Source of the DNA: Lysobacteraceae bacterium
GTDB lineage: Bacteria; Pseudomonadota; Gammaproteobacteria; Nitrococcales; AK92
Assembly (NCBI GenBank): GCA_012523465.1
Contig: JAAYIK010000015.1
Span: 124,001-188,000 of the forward strand
Direction of reading: 5' to 3'
DNA length: 64,000 bases
Both the position numbers and the translations under genes were made by a program. The notes beneath the pieces are model-generated. The model was not told the DNA's origin and ran no database searches. It worked only from the letters and a program-made list of their open reading frames with translations. The number at the start of each line of letters is the position of its first letter. The first letter of the stretch is position 1. This document shows positions 35,998 to 44,159 of this stretch, piece after piece.

Positions 35998-36243
35998 ATG
36001 ACCCTGGAAACCGGGGCAATCATTGGAATGATCATTGGAATGATCGGCGTCATCGCTTTGACCGCGTTCGCTATTTGGTCGAAGCTCGACGAAGACAGGG
36101 GCGTCGCCAGTCAAGACGCCAGGATTAATTACTCAGGAGACAGAGGCCGGCAGCAATACCGGCCTTTTTTGTCTGGACTCCGGGATTTGGATGCCTCTTG
36201 CGTTTTTCGCGGCTCGCTAGCGGAGTCGAAGTACATCGTTTGA
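35998..36243 (+). CDS. Small single-helix membrane protein, uncertain 3' end
   Basis: 81 residues from the ATG at 35998, which has GGAGGA ten bases upstream. Residues 7-28 (AIIGMIIGMIGVIALTAFAIW split) form one membrane helix, with a charged tail after it. An intrinsic-type terminator (36144-36170) lies inside the open frame, so most transcripts would end about 49 codons in. Either the C-terminal 30 codons are not part of the normal product, or a frameshift has removed an earlier stop. I do not recognise the family. Confidence 0.45.
   Translation: MTLETGAIIGMIIGMIGVIALTAFAIWSKLDEDRGVASQDARINYSGDRGRQQYRPFLSGLRDLDASCVFRGSLAESKYIV
36144..36170 (+). terminator. Terminator inside the small membrane ORF
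   Basis: AGGCCGG (36144-36150) pairs with CCGGCCT (36159-36165) around an eight-base loop and runs into six T residues. It is a good intrinsic terminator. Confidence 0.8.
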
Positions 36244-36269
36244 TTAAGGCTTCAGCAATCTGGATTTGC

Positions 36270-36515
36270 TTAACCAGCGTTAGCAGGCGTCCACTGGCTT
36301 CTGCCATCCAGGAGCCAGTCTATAAAGCGCTTGGGTTCCTGGTTCCATGGAATATTCTCGGATGACTCAAATTTAGCCACCAGACGGCTTGCTGTCCGCT
36401 GATAGAGTTCTTTGGTTTTTTGGGTGCGAGTTTTTTTGACGAACTCACCATTCCCACCGTTATTGCGGTCCCATAGGGGTGTTATTACTGCGTTATGTGT
36501 TGTCGTGGGCGACAC
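36270..36515 (-). pseudogene. Truncated integrase-like N-terminal fragment
   Basis: About 81 codons from a GTG at 36515 to a TAA at 36272-36270. The stretch EFVKKTRTQKTKELYQRTAS, then FIDWLLDGRSQWTPA, resembles the SAM-like N-terminal domain of tyrosine recombinases/phage integrases. It stops abruptly where the following core domain should begin, and I find no catalytic Arg/His/Tyr region nearby. It is likely the remnant of an integrated element. Family assignment is from pattern memory, without alignment, so it should be tested. Confidence 0.5.
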
Positions 36516-36536
36516 AAAAAGTTGTCGTGGGCGACA
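36500..36536. repeat. Tandem palindromic 15-bp direct repeat (operator-like)
   Basis: TTGTCGTGGGCGACA occurs at 36500-36514 and again at 36522-36536, centre to centre 22 bases. Each copy contains the inverted repeat TGTCG/CGACA around TGGG. Two identical palindromes about two helix turns apart look like a cooperative repressor site. They lie at the 5' end of the integrase fragment. Confidence 0.75.
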
Positions 36537-36841
36537 ATGCACTAGTGTATGGAGTGTTGACAGGATAGGTTGGAGACCCTGCGTGGCGTTCCGCCTGGCA
36601 AAACCATACCGCACCATGCAGGGGGAGAGCATCGGATGAATGGCGCGCTTGCTTGCCCTATCTGCGCTGCCCGTGCCGGTCTCGCTCTCCTGATCCCGGC
36701 GCCCGGTTGGAGTGCCGTCCTCCCTAGCCCGGCGCCGCTTGCCTCCCTCCACCGCCGCCCCAAGTACTTGCATCACCAAGCTCCATGCGGGCCAACGGTC
36801 GGCAAGACGAACCAATCCCAGCGGGCGGTGGAGGAATAACA
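36537..36841. other. Gap upstream of manC
   Basis: About 300 bases with no supported gene. A TTGACA at 36557 lacks a matching -10 at normal spacing. GGTGGAGGAA at the end is the manC ribosome binding site. Confidence 0.4.
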
Positions 36842-38248
36842 ATGCTCGTTCCGGTCATTTTGTCCGGCGGCTCCGGCACCCGGCTTTGGCCGCTCTCGCG
36901 CAAGCATTACCCCAAGCAATTCATTCCGCTGACCGGTGAGCACTCGCTGTTCCAGAACACCTTGGAGCGGATCGCACCGCTGCGGCAGCAGGGGCCGCTG
37001 GTGGTGGTGTGCAATCACGAGCACCGTTTCATGGTGGCAGAGCAGTTGCAGGCGTGCGGGGAGCGGGAGGCGCGCAGCCTACTCGAGCCGGTGGCGCGGA
37101 ACACGGCGCCGGCGGTGGCGGTGGGAGCGCTGGAAGCGCTCAAGGAGGTGCCCGATGCCGTGCTGCTGGTGCTGCCCGCCGACCACGTGATCCGGGATCG
37201 GGAAGCGTTTCTCGCCGCGGTGGAGCTGGGGCGGGAGGCGGCGCTCGGCGGCAGTCTGGTGACCTTCGGCGTCGCGCCGACGCGTCCTGAGGCGGGCTAC
37301 GGCTACATCAAGGCGGCCCAGGTGGAAGGCGCCGTGCGGCCGGTGGAGCGTTTCGTCGAGAAGCCAGACCTGCAGACGGCGCAGGAATACGTGGACTCGG
37401 GCCAGTATTTCTGGAACAGCGGCGTGTTCATGTTCCGGGCGGATCGCTTCCTCGAAGAGCTGGCCGCCTTGGAGCCGGACATGCTGGCCGCCTGCCGGGC
37501 GGCCAGCGAAAGGGCCAGCCGTGACCTGGATTTCATCCGGCTGGATGCCGAGGCCTTCGCCGCCAGTCCCAGCAGCTCCGTCGATTACGCGGTGATGGAA
37601 CGCACCCGGCATGCCGTGGTGGTGCCGCTGGAGGCCGGCTGGAGCGATGTCGGCTCCTGGGATGCGCTGCAGGAGGTGGGCCCGGCCGACGAGCATGGCA
37701 ACGTCGTCCTGGGGGACGTGGTCTGCGCCGACAGCAGCGACTGCTACATTCGCTCCGAAAGCCGGCTGGTGGCCGTGCTCGGTGTGCGCAACCAGGTGGT
37801 GATCGAGACTCCGGATGCGGTGCTGGTCGCCGACCGCAGCCGGGCGCAGGAGATCAAGGCGCTGGTGGAGCGGCTGCAGCGCGAGGGGCGGGGCGAGTGC
37901 GAGGCGCACCGGCGGGTGCTGCGTCCCTGGGGGTCCTACGAAGGCATCGCCAGCGCCGATCGCTTCCAGGTCAAGCGCATCGTCGTGCGGCCCGGCGCTA
38001 GGCTCAGCCTGCAAATGCACCATCATAGGGCCGAGCATTGGATCGTGGTTCGCGGCACGGCGCGGGTCCATAAGGGCGAAGAAAGCTTTCTCTTGTCGGA
38101 AGATCAATCCGCCTATATTCCATTAGGAACCGTTCATCGGCTCGAGAATCCAGGCGTCATTCCGCTGGAACTAATCGAAGTTCAGACCGGCAGTTATCTC
38201 GGCGAGGACGATATTTTGCGCTTCGATGATAGCTACGGCCGCGCCTGA
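36842..38248 (+). CDS. manC: Mannose-1-phosphate guanylyltransferase / mannose-6-phosphate isomerase
   Basis: 468 residues from the ATG at 36842 with GGAGG close upstream. The N-terminal nucleotidyltransferase domain has GGSGTRLWPLSR at 8-19, and the VEKPD loop near 175. The C-terminal cupin (from about residue 355) has RPWGSYEGI and MHHHRAEHWIVVRG, the type II phosphomannose isomerase. This bifunctional AlgA/ManC/XanB-type enzyme makes GDP-mannose, with ManB supplying mannose-1-phosphate. It was chosen as the real start because the open frame back to 36785 has no signal. It is followed by the four-helix gene. Confidence 0.93.
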   Translation: MLVPVILSGGSGTRLWPLSRKHYPKQFIPLTGEHSLFQNTLERIAPLRQQGPLVVVCNHEHRFMVAEQLQACGEREARSLLEPVARNTAPAVAVGALEALKEVPDAVLLVLPADHVIRDREAFLAAVELGREAALGGSLVTFGVAPTRPEAGYGYIKAAQVEGAVRPVERFVEKPDLQTAQEYVDSGQYFWNSGVFMFRADRFLEELAALEPDMLAACRAASERASRDLDFIRLDAEAFAASPSSSVDYAVMERTRHAVVVPLEAGWSDVGSWDALQEVGPADEHGNVVLGDVVCADSSDCYIRSESRLVAVLGVRNQVVIETPDAVLVADRSRAQEIKALVERLQREGRGECEAHRRVLRPWGSYEGIASADRFQVKRIVVRPGARLSLQMHHHRAEHWIVVRGTARVHKGEESFLLSEDQSAYIPLGTVHRLENPGVIPLELIEVQTGSYLGEDDILRFDDSYGRA

Positions 38249-38299
38249 CGATGACGGTGTCGAAATGGGCGAAGAAGACTAAGGCGCCACGGAGGGTGC

Positions 38300-38716
38300 A
38301 TGTCAGCTGTCATTCGGAATCTCAACGAAGTCAAGGCCTACCGTGCCGCTTTCCATTTGCAGCAGCGCATCTACGTCCTGAGCCGTCATTGGCCGCGGGA
38401 AGAAGCTTATTCGCTGACGGCGCGTCTGCTGCGCTCGGTCCGCGCCATCGGGGCGGATCTCGCGCAGCTGTGGACGCGCCGGCCGGAGCCGGCGGAATTC
38501 ACGGCGCGGCTCAGCATCGTCGATGCCGAGGTCGCCGAAACCGTGCACTGGCTGGAAACGGCCTATCGGTGCGGTTATCTGGAAAAAGAGCAGTACCAGA
38601 GCCTAATAAAAGAGTGCGATGCCTTGTGCAATATGCTGACCGCCATGGCCAGAGCGAGCCAGAAAATCAGCGTGGAGGACGAAGCCGAACATAAAGTGTT
38701 CTGGCTGGATCGATAG
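38300..38716 (+). CDS. Four-helix-bundle protein (S23/bAvd-like)
   Basis: 138 residues, all helical, with an ATG at 38300 preceded by CGGAGG. The pattern YRAAFHLQQRIYVLSR, then ARLLRSVRAIGADLAQ and an ETVHWLETAYRCGYL helix matches the family known from 23S rRNA intervening sequences and from retroelement avidity proteins. Stand-alone copies such as this occur near sugar-nucleotide and polysaccharide genes. No reverse transcriptase or rRNA intervening sequence is near. A role as a scaffold or regulator is only inference. Confidence 0.8.
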   Translation: MSAVIRNLNEVKAYRAAFHLQQRIYVLSRHWPREEAYSLTARLLRSVRAIGADLAQLWTRRPEPAEFTARLSIVDAEVAETVHWLETAYRCGYLEKEQYQSLIKECDALCNMLTAMARASQKISVEDEAEHKVFWLDR

Positions 38717-39038
38717 GCGTGCGGTTTACGGGCCGTAACCGTTTCGGCCCTCGAGCGTTCAAGACGAAACCCTTGTCAGGGCGGCGCTGCCGCCGCGGGG
38801 AAAAACGGCGGCGGCCTTGCGGTCGCGCGCCGTTGGCAGCCAGCCCCAGGATTTGCTCGGCGGGACAAGTAAGAACAAGAACCGACCTGCCCGGCAGGAG
38901 TCCCTAGACGTCCCCATATTTAAAGACGTGCGTTCAGCGCGCCGTGCCGGCGGCGGCTGATTTGGCTGCGTCGGTTTACCGTCGGCCAGGACGGCGCTAT
39001 CCTTGGCGGCCATCCACGGATTTTCGGTGATATTCCGA
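38717..39038. other. Gap between the four-helix gene and miaB
   Basis: About 320 bases with no supported gene. A GCCGCCG/CGGCGGC hairpin at 38789-38812 is present, without a T tract. Confidence 0.4.
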
Positions 39039-40385
39039 ATGGCGAAGAAGGTTTACGTCAAGACGCACGGCTGCCAGATGAACGAGTACGACTCGGCCAA
39101 GATGGCCGAGCTACTGGCGGCCGAGCGCGGGTTCGTGCGGGTGGACACGCCCGAGGAGGCGGACCTCATCCTGCTCAACACCTGCTCCATTCGGGAGAAG
39201 GCCCAGGAGAAGGTGTTCTCGCAGCTGGGGCAGTGGCGGCCCCTGAAGGAGCGGAACCCGGATCTTGTCATCGGCGTCGGCGGCTGCGTGGCCAGCCAGG
39301 AAGGCGAGGCGCTGGTCACGCGCGCGCCCTTCGTCGATATCGTGTTCGGGCCGCAGACGCTGCACCGGCTGCCGGAGCTTTACGACGAGGCGCTGCGCAG
39401 CCGGCGGCCGCAGATCGACGTCAGCTTCCCCGAGATCGAGAAGTTCGACCGCCTGCCGGAGCCGCGCGCCGAGGGGCCGACCGCCTACGTGTCGATCATG
39501 GAAGGCTGCAGCAAGTACTGCACCTTCTGCGTGGTGCCCTACACGCGGGGCGAGGAGGTCAGCCGGCCGTTCGACGACGTCATCGCCGAGGTCGCCATGC
39601 TGGCCGAGCAGGGCGTGCGCGAGGTCAACCTGCTGGGGCAAAACGTCAACGCCTATCGCGGCCCCATGCACGACGGCACCATCGCCGACCTGGCCCTGCT
39701 GATCCACTACATCTCCGCCATCGATGGCATCGAGCGCATCCGCTACACCACCTCGCACCCGGCCGAGTTCTCGGACGCGCTGATCCAGGCCTATGCCGAC
39801 AATCCCAAGCTGGTGGACTACCTGCACCTGCCGGTGCAGTCCGGCTCCGACCGCATTCTGCGGATGATGAAGCGCGGCTACACGGTGGCGGAGTACGTTG
39901 ACAAGATCCGCCGGCTGCGGGAGATCCGGCCCAACATCAGCATCTCCACCGATTTCATCGTCGGCTTCCCGACCGAGACCGACGAGGACTTCGAGGCGAC
40001 CATGGCGCTGATCGACGAGGTTGGGTTTGATCAGTCATTCAGCTTCATCTACAGCCCGCGGCCGGGCACGCCGGCAGCGCAGCTGGTGGACAACATTCCG
40101 CCGCAGGTGAAGTCGGAACGGTTGCAGCGGCTGCAGGCGGCCATCAACGCCAACGCCCAGCGTATCAGCCAGGCCATGGTCGGCACGGTGCAGAACGTGC
40201 TGGTCACGCAGCCGTCCAAGAAGGATCCGCACCAGCTCGCCGGGCGCACCGAGAACAACCGGGTGGTGAACTTCTCCGGGCACCCGCGGCTGATCGGGCA
40301 CTTCGTGCAGGTGCGGATCACCGAGGCGCTGCCCAACTCGCTGCGTGGCGAGCTGGTGCGGGTGGACGAGGCCCAGGCTGTCTGA
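39039..40385 (+). CDS. miaB: tRNA-2-methylthio-N6-isopentenyladenosine synthase
   Basis: 448 residues. N-terminal UPF0004 cysteines are Cys12, Cys49 and Cys83 for the second cluster. The radical-SAM CxxxCxxC motif (Cys157, Cys161, Cys164, in [10 protein letters not shown]) follows, and a C-terminal TRAM domain ends the protein. It adds the methylthio group to i6A37 of tRNAs. I chose the ATG at 39039 because [15 protein letters not shown] is the standard N-terminus. First gene of the miaB-phoH-ybeY-corC-lnt order. Confidence 0.96.
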   Translation: MAKKVYVKTHGCQMNEYDSAKMAELLAAERGFVRVDTPEEADLILLNTCSIREKAQEKVFSQLGQWRPLKERNPDLVIGVGGCVASQEGEALVTRAPFVDIVFGPQTLHRLPELYDEALRSRRPQIDVSFPEIEKFDRLPEPRAEGPTAYVSIMEGCSKYCTFCVVPYTRGEEVSRPFDDVIAEVAMLAEQGVREVNLLGQNVNAYRGPMHDGTIADLALLIHYISAIDGIERIRYTTSHPAEFSDALIQAYADNPKLVDYLHLPVQSGSDRILRMMKRGYTVAEYVDKIRRLREIRPNISISTDFIVGFPTETDEDFEATMALIDEVGFDQSFSFIYSPRPGTPAAQLVDNIPPQVKSERLQRLQAAINANAQRISQAMVGTVQNVLVTQPSKKDPHQLAGRTENNRVVNFSGHPRLIGHFVQVRITEALPNSLRGELVRVDEAQAV

Positions 40386-40480
40386 TGCGAACGGGCTGTA
40401 CTTCCGATATGATTTTTGGTATACGGCGCCGTCGGCATGCGCCGGCCCCATAGTGCGTACCGCAAACCGAGAGGAGCGGC

Positions 40481-41452
40481 TTGAAAGAGCAACCCCGCTT
40501 TCGGGACTTTTACCTAGAGCCTGCCGACAACAAGCGCCTGGCGCGCCTGGGCGGGCAGTTCGACGAGAATCTGAGGCAGGTCGAGCGCCGCCTTGGAGTG
40601 GAAATCAACAACCGCGGCCATCGCTTCCGCGTCAGCGGCGAGCCGGACAACATCGACGCCGCCGTGCGCGTGCTGCATGAGCTGTATGACGCAACCGAGC
40701 GGGAGGAGCTGACCCCCGAGCGGGTGCATTTGTATTTGCAGGCTGCCAGCGTGGCCGAACACCGATCCGTCAACGGCGAAGACAAGCAAGAAGTGGTGAT
40801 CCGGACCCGGCGCGGCGAGATCCGCGGCCGCGGCCCGAACCAGCGTCGTTACCTCAAGGCCATCCGCGAGCACGATCTCAACTTCGGTATCGGCCCGGCC
40901 GGCACCGGCAAGACCTATCTTGCCGTCGCCTCGGCGGTTGAGGCGCTGGAGACCGAGCGCGCCAAGCGCATCGTGCTGGTGCGCCCGGCGGTGGAGGCGG
41001 GCGAGCGGCTGGGTTTCCTGCCCGGGGATCTCGCGCAGAAGGTCGACCCCTACTTGCGGCCGCTCTATGATGCCCTCTTCGACATGCTGGGCTACGACCG
41101 GGTCGGCAAGCTGATCGAGCGTAACGTCATCGAGATCGCGCCGCTGGCCTACATGCGCGGGCGGACTCTGAACAACTCCTTCATCATCCTCGACGAGGCG
41201 CAGAACACCACCGTCGAGCAGATGAAGATGTTCCTCACCCGGCTCGGCTTCGGCTCCACCGCGGTGGTGACCGGCGACGTGACCCAGATCGACCTGCCGC
41301 CCGGCAAGCCTTCCGGGCTGCGCGATGCCATGCGCATCCTCAAGAACGTGGAAGGGATCAGCTTCACCTACTTCGACCACAGCGACGTGGTGCGCCACCC
41401 GCTGGTGCAGCGGATCGTTCAGGCCTACGATCAGGCCGAGGACAAGAAGTGA
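40481..41452 (+). CDS. phoH: PhoH-like ATPase
   Basis: 323 residues from a TTG with GAGAGGAGCGG upstream. An N-terminal KH-like region precedes the PhoH domain. Walker A is GPAGTGKT at 138-145; Walker B is IILDEAQN near 229-236, and [17 protein letters not shown] is the family block. It probably acts with YbeY in rRNA maturation or as an RNA-associated ATPase. It overlaps the next gene's open frame, and an extra dehydrogenase gene separates it from ybeY, its usual neighbour. Confidence 0.94.
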   Translation: MKEQPRFRDFYLEPADNKRLARLGGQFDENLRQVERRLGVEINNRGHRFRVSGEPDNIDAAVRVLHELYDATEREELTPERVHLYLQAASVAEHRSVNGEDKQEVVIRTRRGEIRGRGPNQRRYLKAIREHDLNFGIGPAGTGKTYLAVASAVEALETERAKRIVLVRPAVEAGERLGFLPGDLAQKVDPYLRPLYDALFDMLGYDRVGKLIERNVIEIAPLAYMRGRTLNNSFIILDEAQNTTVEQMKMFLTRLGFGSTAVVTGDVTQIDLPPGKPSGLRDAMRILKNVEGISFTYFDHSDVVRHPLVQRIVQAYDQAEDKK

Positions 41453-41460
41453 GCGGAGCG

Positions 41461-42417
41461 ATGCGGGCAGCATTCCTGGACCTTGCCAGCTTCGAACCCG
41501 AGGATCTGGATCTTGCGCCGCTGCGGCGGGTGCTGCCGGATCTTACGCTCTACGACGAGACCGCGCCCGAGCAGGTCGAGGCGCGGCTTGCGGGGGTGGA
41601 GGTAGCCATCATCAGCAAGGTGCGAATGACGGCCGAGGTGCTTGCCGCGGCGCCGGCGCTCAAGCTCATCCTGGTCGCCGCCACCGGCACCGACAACGTC
41701 GACCTGCAGGCGGCGCAGGAGCGCGGCATCGCCGTCTACAACTGCCAGGCCTACGGCACTGCCGCCGTCGCCCAGCACACCATGGCGCTCATGCTGGCAT
41801 TGGCGACCAGGCTGCTGGATTACCATGCCGCAGTGCGCGAGGGACGCTGGCAAAGGGCGCGTCACTTCTGCCTGCTCGACTACCCCATCGCGGAGCTGGC
41901 CGGGCGCACGCTCGGCATCGTCGGCTATGGGGAGATCGGCAAGGCTGTGGCGCGGCTGGCGGAGGCGTTCGGCATGCGCGTGCTGGTGGCAGCGCGTCCG
42001 GGCGGGGGGCCGGCACCAGAAGGACGGCTGCCGCTTGACGAGCTGCTGCCGCAGGTGGACGTGCTCAGCCTGCACTGCCCGCTCACCCCGGCCACCCGCA
42101 ACCTGATCGGCGAGCGCGAGCTGCGGCGCATGCCCCGGCATGCCTTCCTCATCAATGTCGCCCGTGGCGGTCTGGTCGACGAGGCGGCGCTCGCCAAGGC
42201 CCTGCGCGAGGGCTGGATCGCGGGGGCGGGCGTGGACGTCCTCAGCAGCGAGCCGCCCCGCGACGGCAACCCGCTGCTCGAACCCGACATCCCCAACCTC
42301 ATCGTCACCCCGCACAGCGCCTGGGGCAGCCGCGAGGCGCGCCAGCGCATCATCGAACAAATGGCGGAGAACGTTCTCGCCTTCCGGGCGGGGGACGGCC
42401 GTCGCCGCATCGTCTGA
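41461..42417 (+). CDS. D-2-hydroxyacid dehydrogenase family protein
   Basis: 318 residues from the ATG at 41461, with GAGCGGAGCG just upstream. The Rossmann motif is GYGEIG at 155-160. Catalytic Arg235 (NVARGG), Glu264 and His285 (TPHSAW) form the full triad of this family. It reduces 2-keto acids (glyoxylate, hydroxypyruvate or others) with NAD(P)H; the substrate cannot be told. It lies between phoH and ybeY, which are normally adjacent. It is intact and matches its surroundings in base composition. Confidence 0.9.
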   Translation: MRAAFLDLASFEPEDLDLAPLRRVLPDLTLYDETAPEQVEARLAGVEVAIISKVRMTAEVLAAAPALKLILVAATGTDNVDLQAAQERGIAVYNCQAYGTAAVAQHTMALMLALATRLLDYHAAVREGRWQRARHFCLLDYPIAELAGRTLGIVGYGEIGKAVARLAEAFGMRVLVAARPGGGPAPEGRLPLDELLPQVDVLSLHCPLTPATRNLIGERELRRMPRHAFLINVARGGLVDEAALAKALREGWIAGAGVDVLSSEPPRDGNPLLEPDIPNLIVTPHSAWGSREARQRIIEQMAENVLAFRAGDGRRRIV

Positions 42418-42504
42418 GCGGGAGCAGGTCCCGCTTGCCACCACGAGCGGCCGCCGGCGCCGGCCGGCGAAGCCATCCCGGGCTAGGGACCACGGAGCGC
42501 GAGC

Positions 42505-42975
42505 ATGCAACTGGAAGTCGACGTTCAATACGCCAGCAACCTTCCCGATCTGCCAGACGAGGACACGCTCCGCTGCTGGGTGGCGGCGGCTCTGGCCGAT
42601 GAGCGGCAGGAGGCCGAGCTCACCATCCGCATCGTCGACGAGGAGGAGAGCCGGATCCTCAACCGCGACTACCGCGGCAAGGACAAGCCGACCAACGTGC
42701 TCTCGTTCCCCTTCGAGGCACCGCCGGGCCTGGACGCTTGGCCGCTGCTGGGGGATCTGGTGATCTGCGCGCCGGTGGTGGCGCGCGAAGCGGTGGAGCA
42801 GGGCAAGCCGCTCATGGCGCACTGGGCGCACATGGTGGTCCATGGCGTCTTGCACCTGCTTGGTTATGATCACGAGGAGGACGAGGACGCTGAGATCATG
42901 GAGGCGCTGGAGATCCAGCGGCTTGAGGGTTTGGGGATAGCGAACCCATATATCGATCGAAGCGCCGATTCCTGA
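42505..42975 (+). CDS. ybeY: Endoribonuclease YbeY (rRNA maturation factor)
   Basis: 156 residues. The zinc motif [11 protein letters not shown] (113-123) holds His113, His117 and His123. NVLSFPFE and LGDLVICAP are also diagnostic. It matures the 3' end of 16S rRNA and takes part in ribosome quality control. It has a clear GGAGCGCGAGC upstream of the ATG. Length and motifs are standard. Confidence 0.96.
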   Translation: MQLEVDVQYASNLPDLPDEDTLRCWVAAALADERQEAELTIRIVDEEESRILNRDYRGKDKPTNVLSFPFEAPPGLDAWPLLGDLVICAPVVAREAVEQGKPLMAHWAHMVVHGVLHLLGYDHEEDEDAEIMEALEIQRLEGLGIANPYIDRSADS

Positions 42976-43262
42976 ATCGCTCCGTCCTCGAGCGGGCTGT
43001 CGCATCCGCAGCGACACTGACCGGCGAGTCTTTTGGGTAGAGCCTGTTTCGGTAGAGCAGCCGAAGCGCGCAGGTCTACCGAAATGGGTTCAACAAGAAG
43101 ATTGCCGAGCGCAGGGCGTGCCAGCCGGCGTGCTGCCGTCGTGCGGCGTTTTTGCCAAACGCTATGCGCTCGGCGGCCCGAGAGGTCGCACAACGGCGGC
43201 CTTTCGTACTAAACTCGCCCTTGGGCGTCTTGCCCGGAATGTACGGAGCCGTTTCACAGCGA
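42976..43262. other. Gap between ybeY and corC with an inverted repeat
   Basis: About 290 bases, larger than usual between these genes. TTTCGGTAGA at 43047-43056 is repeated inverted at 43075-43084. No gene was supported, and there is no T tract. Confidence 0.5.
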
Positions 43263-44147
43263 ATGAGCGACGACCAACCTAGTCACAGTAACGGCCAGCG
43301 ATCGTGGCTGGAGCGCCTGACCCAGGTTCTGGCAGGCAACGAGCCGAGAGACAAGGACGATCTGATCGAGCTGTTACACGACGCGCATCAGCGGGGCCTG
43401 CTCGAAGCCGATGCATTGGCGATGATCGAAGGCGTACTGCATGTCTCCGAGCAGCAAGTACGCGACATCATGGTTCCCCGCTCCCAAGTCGTAGTCCTTT
43501 CCAAAACCGACGACCCTCGCGAGTGGCTGCCGACAGTGCTCGAGCACGGCTTCTCCCGCTACCCCGTGGTGGGGGAGAACCGCGACGACGTGCTGGGCAT
43601 CCTGATCGCCAAGGACCTGCTGCGCTACTTCGGCAAGGAGCCCGTCGAGTTCAACATGCGCGAGCTGCTGCGGCCGGCCTTGTTCATCCCCGAGAGCAAG
43701 CGCCTCAATGCGTTGCTCAAGCAGTTCCAGGAGAGCCGCAACCACATGGCCATCGTGGTTGACGAGTACGGCGGCCTGGCGGGGCTCGTGACCATGGAGG
43801 ACGTGATCGAGCAGATCGTCGGCGAGATCGACGACGAGCATGACTTCGACGAGGACAGCTACATCCTGGAGCACGAGCACGGCCACAGCCTGGTCAAGGC
43901 CCTTACGCCCATCGACGAGTTCAATGCCCATTTCGGCACCCAGCTCAGCGACGATGAGTTCGACACCATCGGCGGCCTGGTGGCCCACCACTTTGGGCAT
44001 GTGCCTCGTCGCGGGGAGTCGGTGATCATCGGCTCGCAGCAGTTCCAGGTGATTCGAGCCGACAACCGGCGCATCCATCTGTTGATGGTGTCGCCCGCAC
44101 CGGTCGAGAGCCCCCGCCTGGAGGCGACCGGCAGCAATCCGCACTAG
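43263..44147 (+). CDS. corC: HlyC/CorC family transporter-associated CBS protein
   Basis: 294 residues. Two CBS domains (about 66-125 and 133-190) with DIMVPRSQVVVL at the first, then the CorC/HlyC transporter-associated domain (about 210-285). Members of this soluble group are linked to magnesium and cobalt efflux or to envelope maintenance. I chose the ATG at 43263 because MSDDQPSHSN starts the usual soluble form; no good ribosome binding site precedes it. It lies 12 bases before lnt. Confidence 0.9.
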   Translation: MSDDQPSHSNGQRSWLERLTQVLAGNEPRDKDDLIELLHDAHQRGLLEADALAMIEGVLHVSEQQVRDIMVPRSQVVVLSKTDDPREWLPTVLEHGFSRYPVVGENRDDVLGILIAKDLLRYFGKEPVEFNMRELLRPALFIPESKRLNALLKQFQESRNHMAIVVDEYGGLAGLVTMEDVIEQIVGEIDDEHDFDEDSYILEHEHGHSLVKALTPIDEFNAHFGTQLSDDEFDTIGGLVAHHFGHVPRRGESVIIGSQQFQVIRADNRRIHLLMVSPAPVESPRLEATGSNPH

Positions 44148-44159
44148 GCGTAGCCGTCC

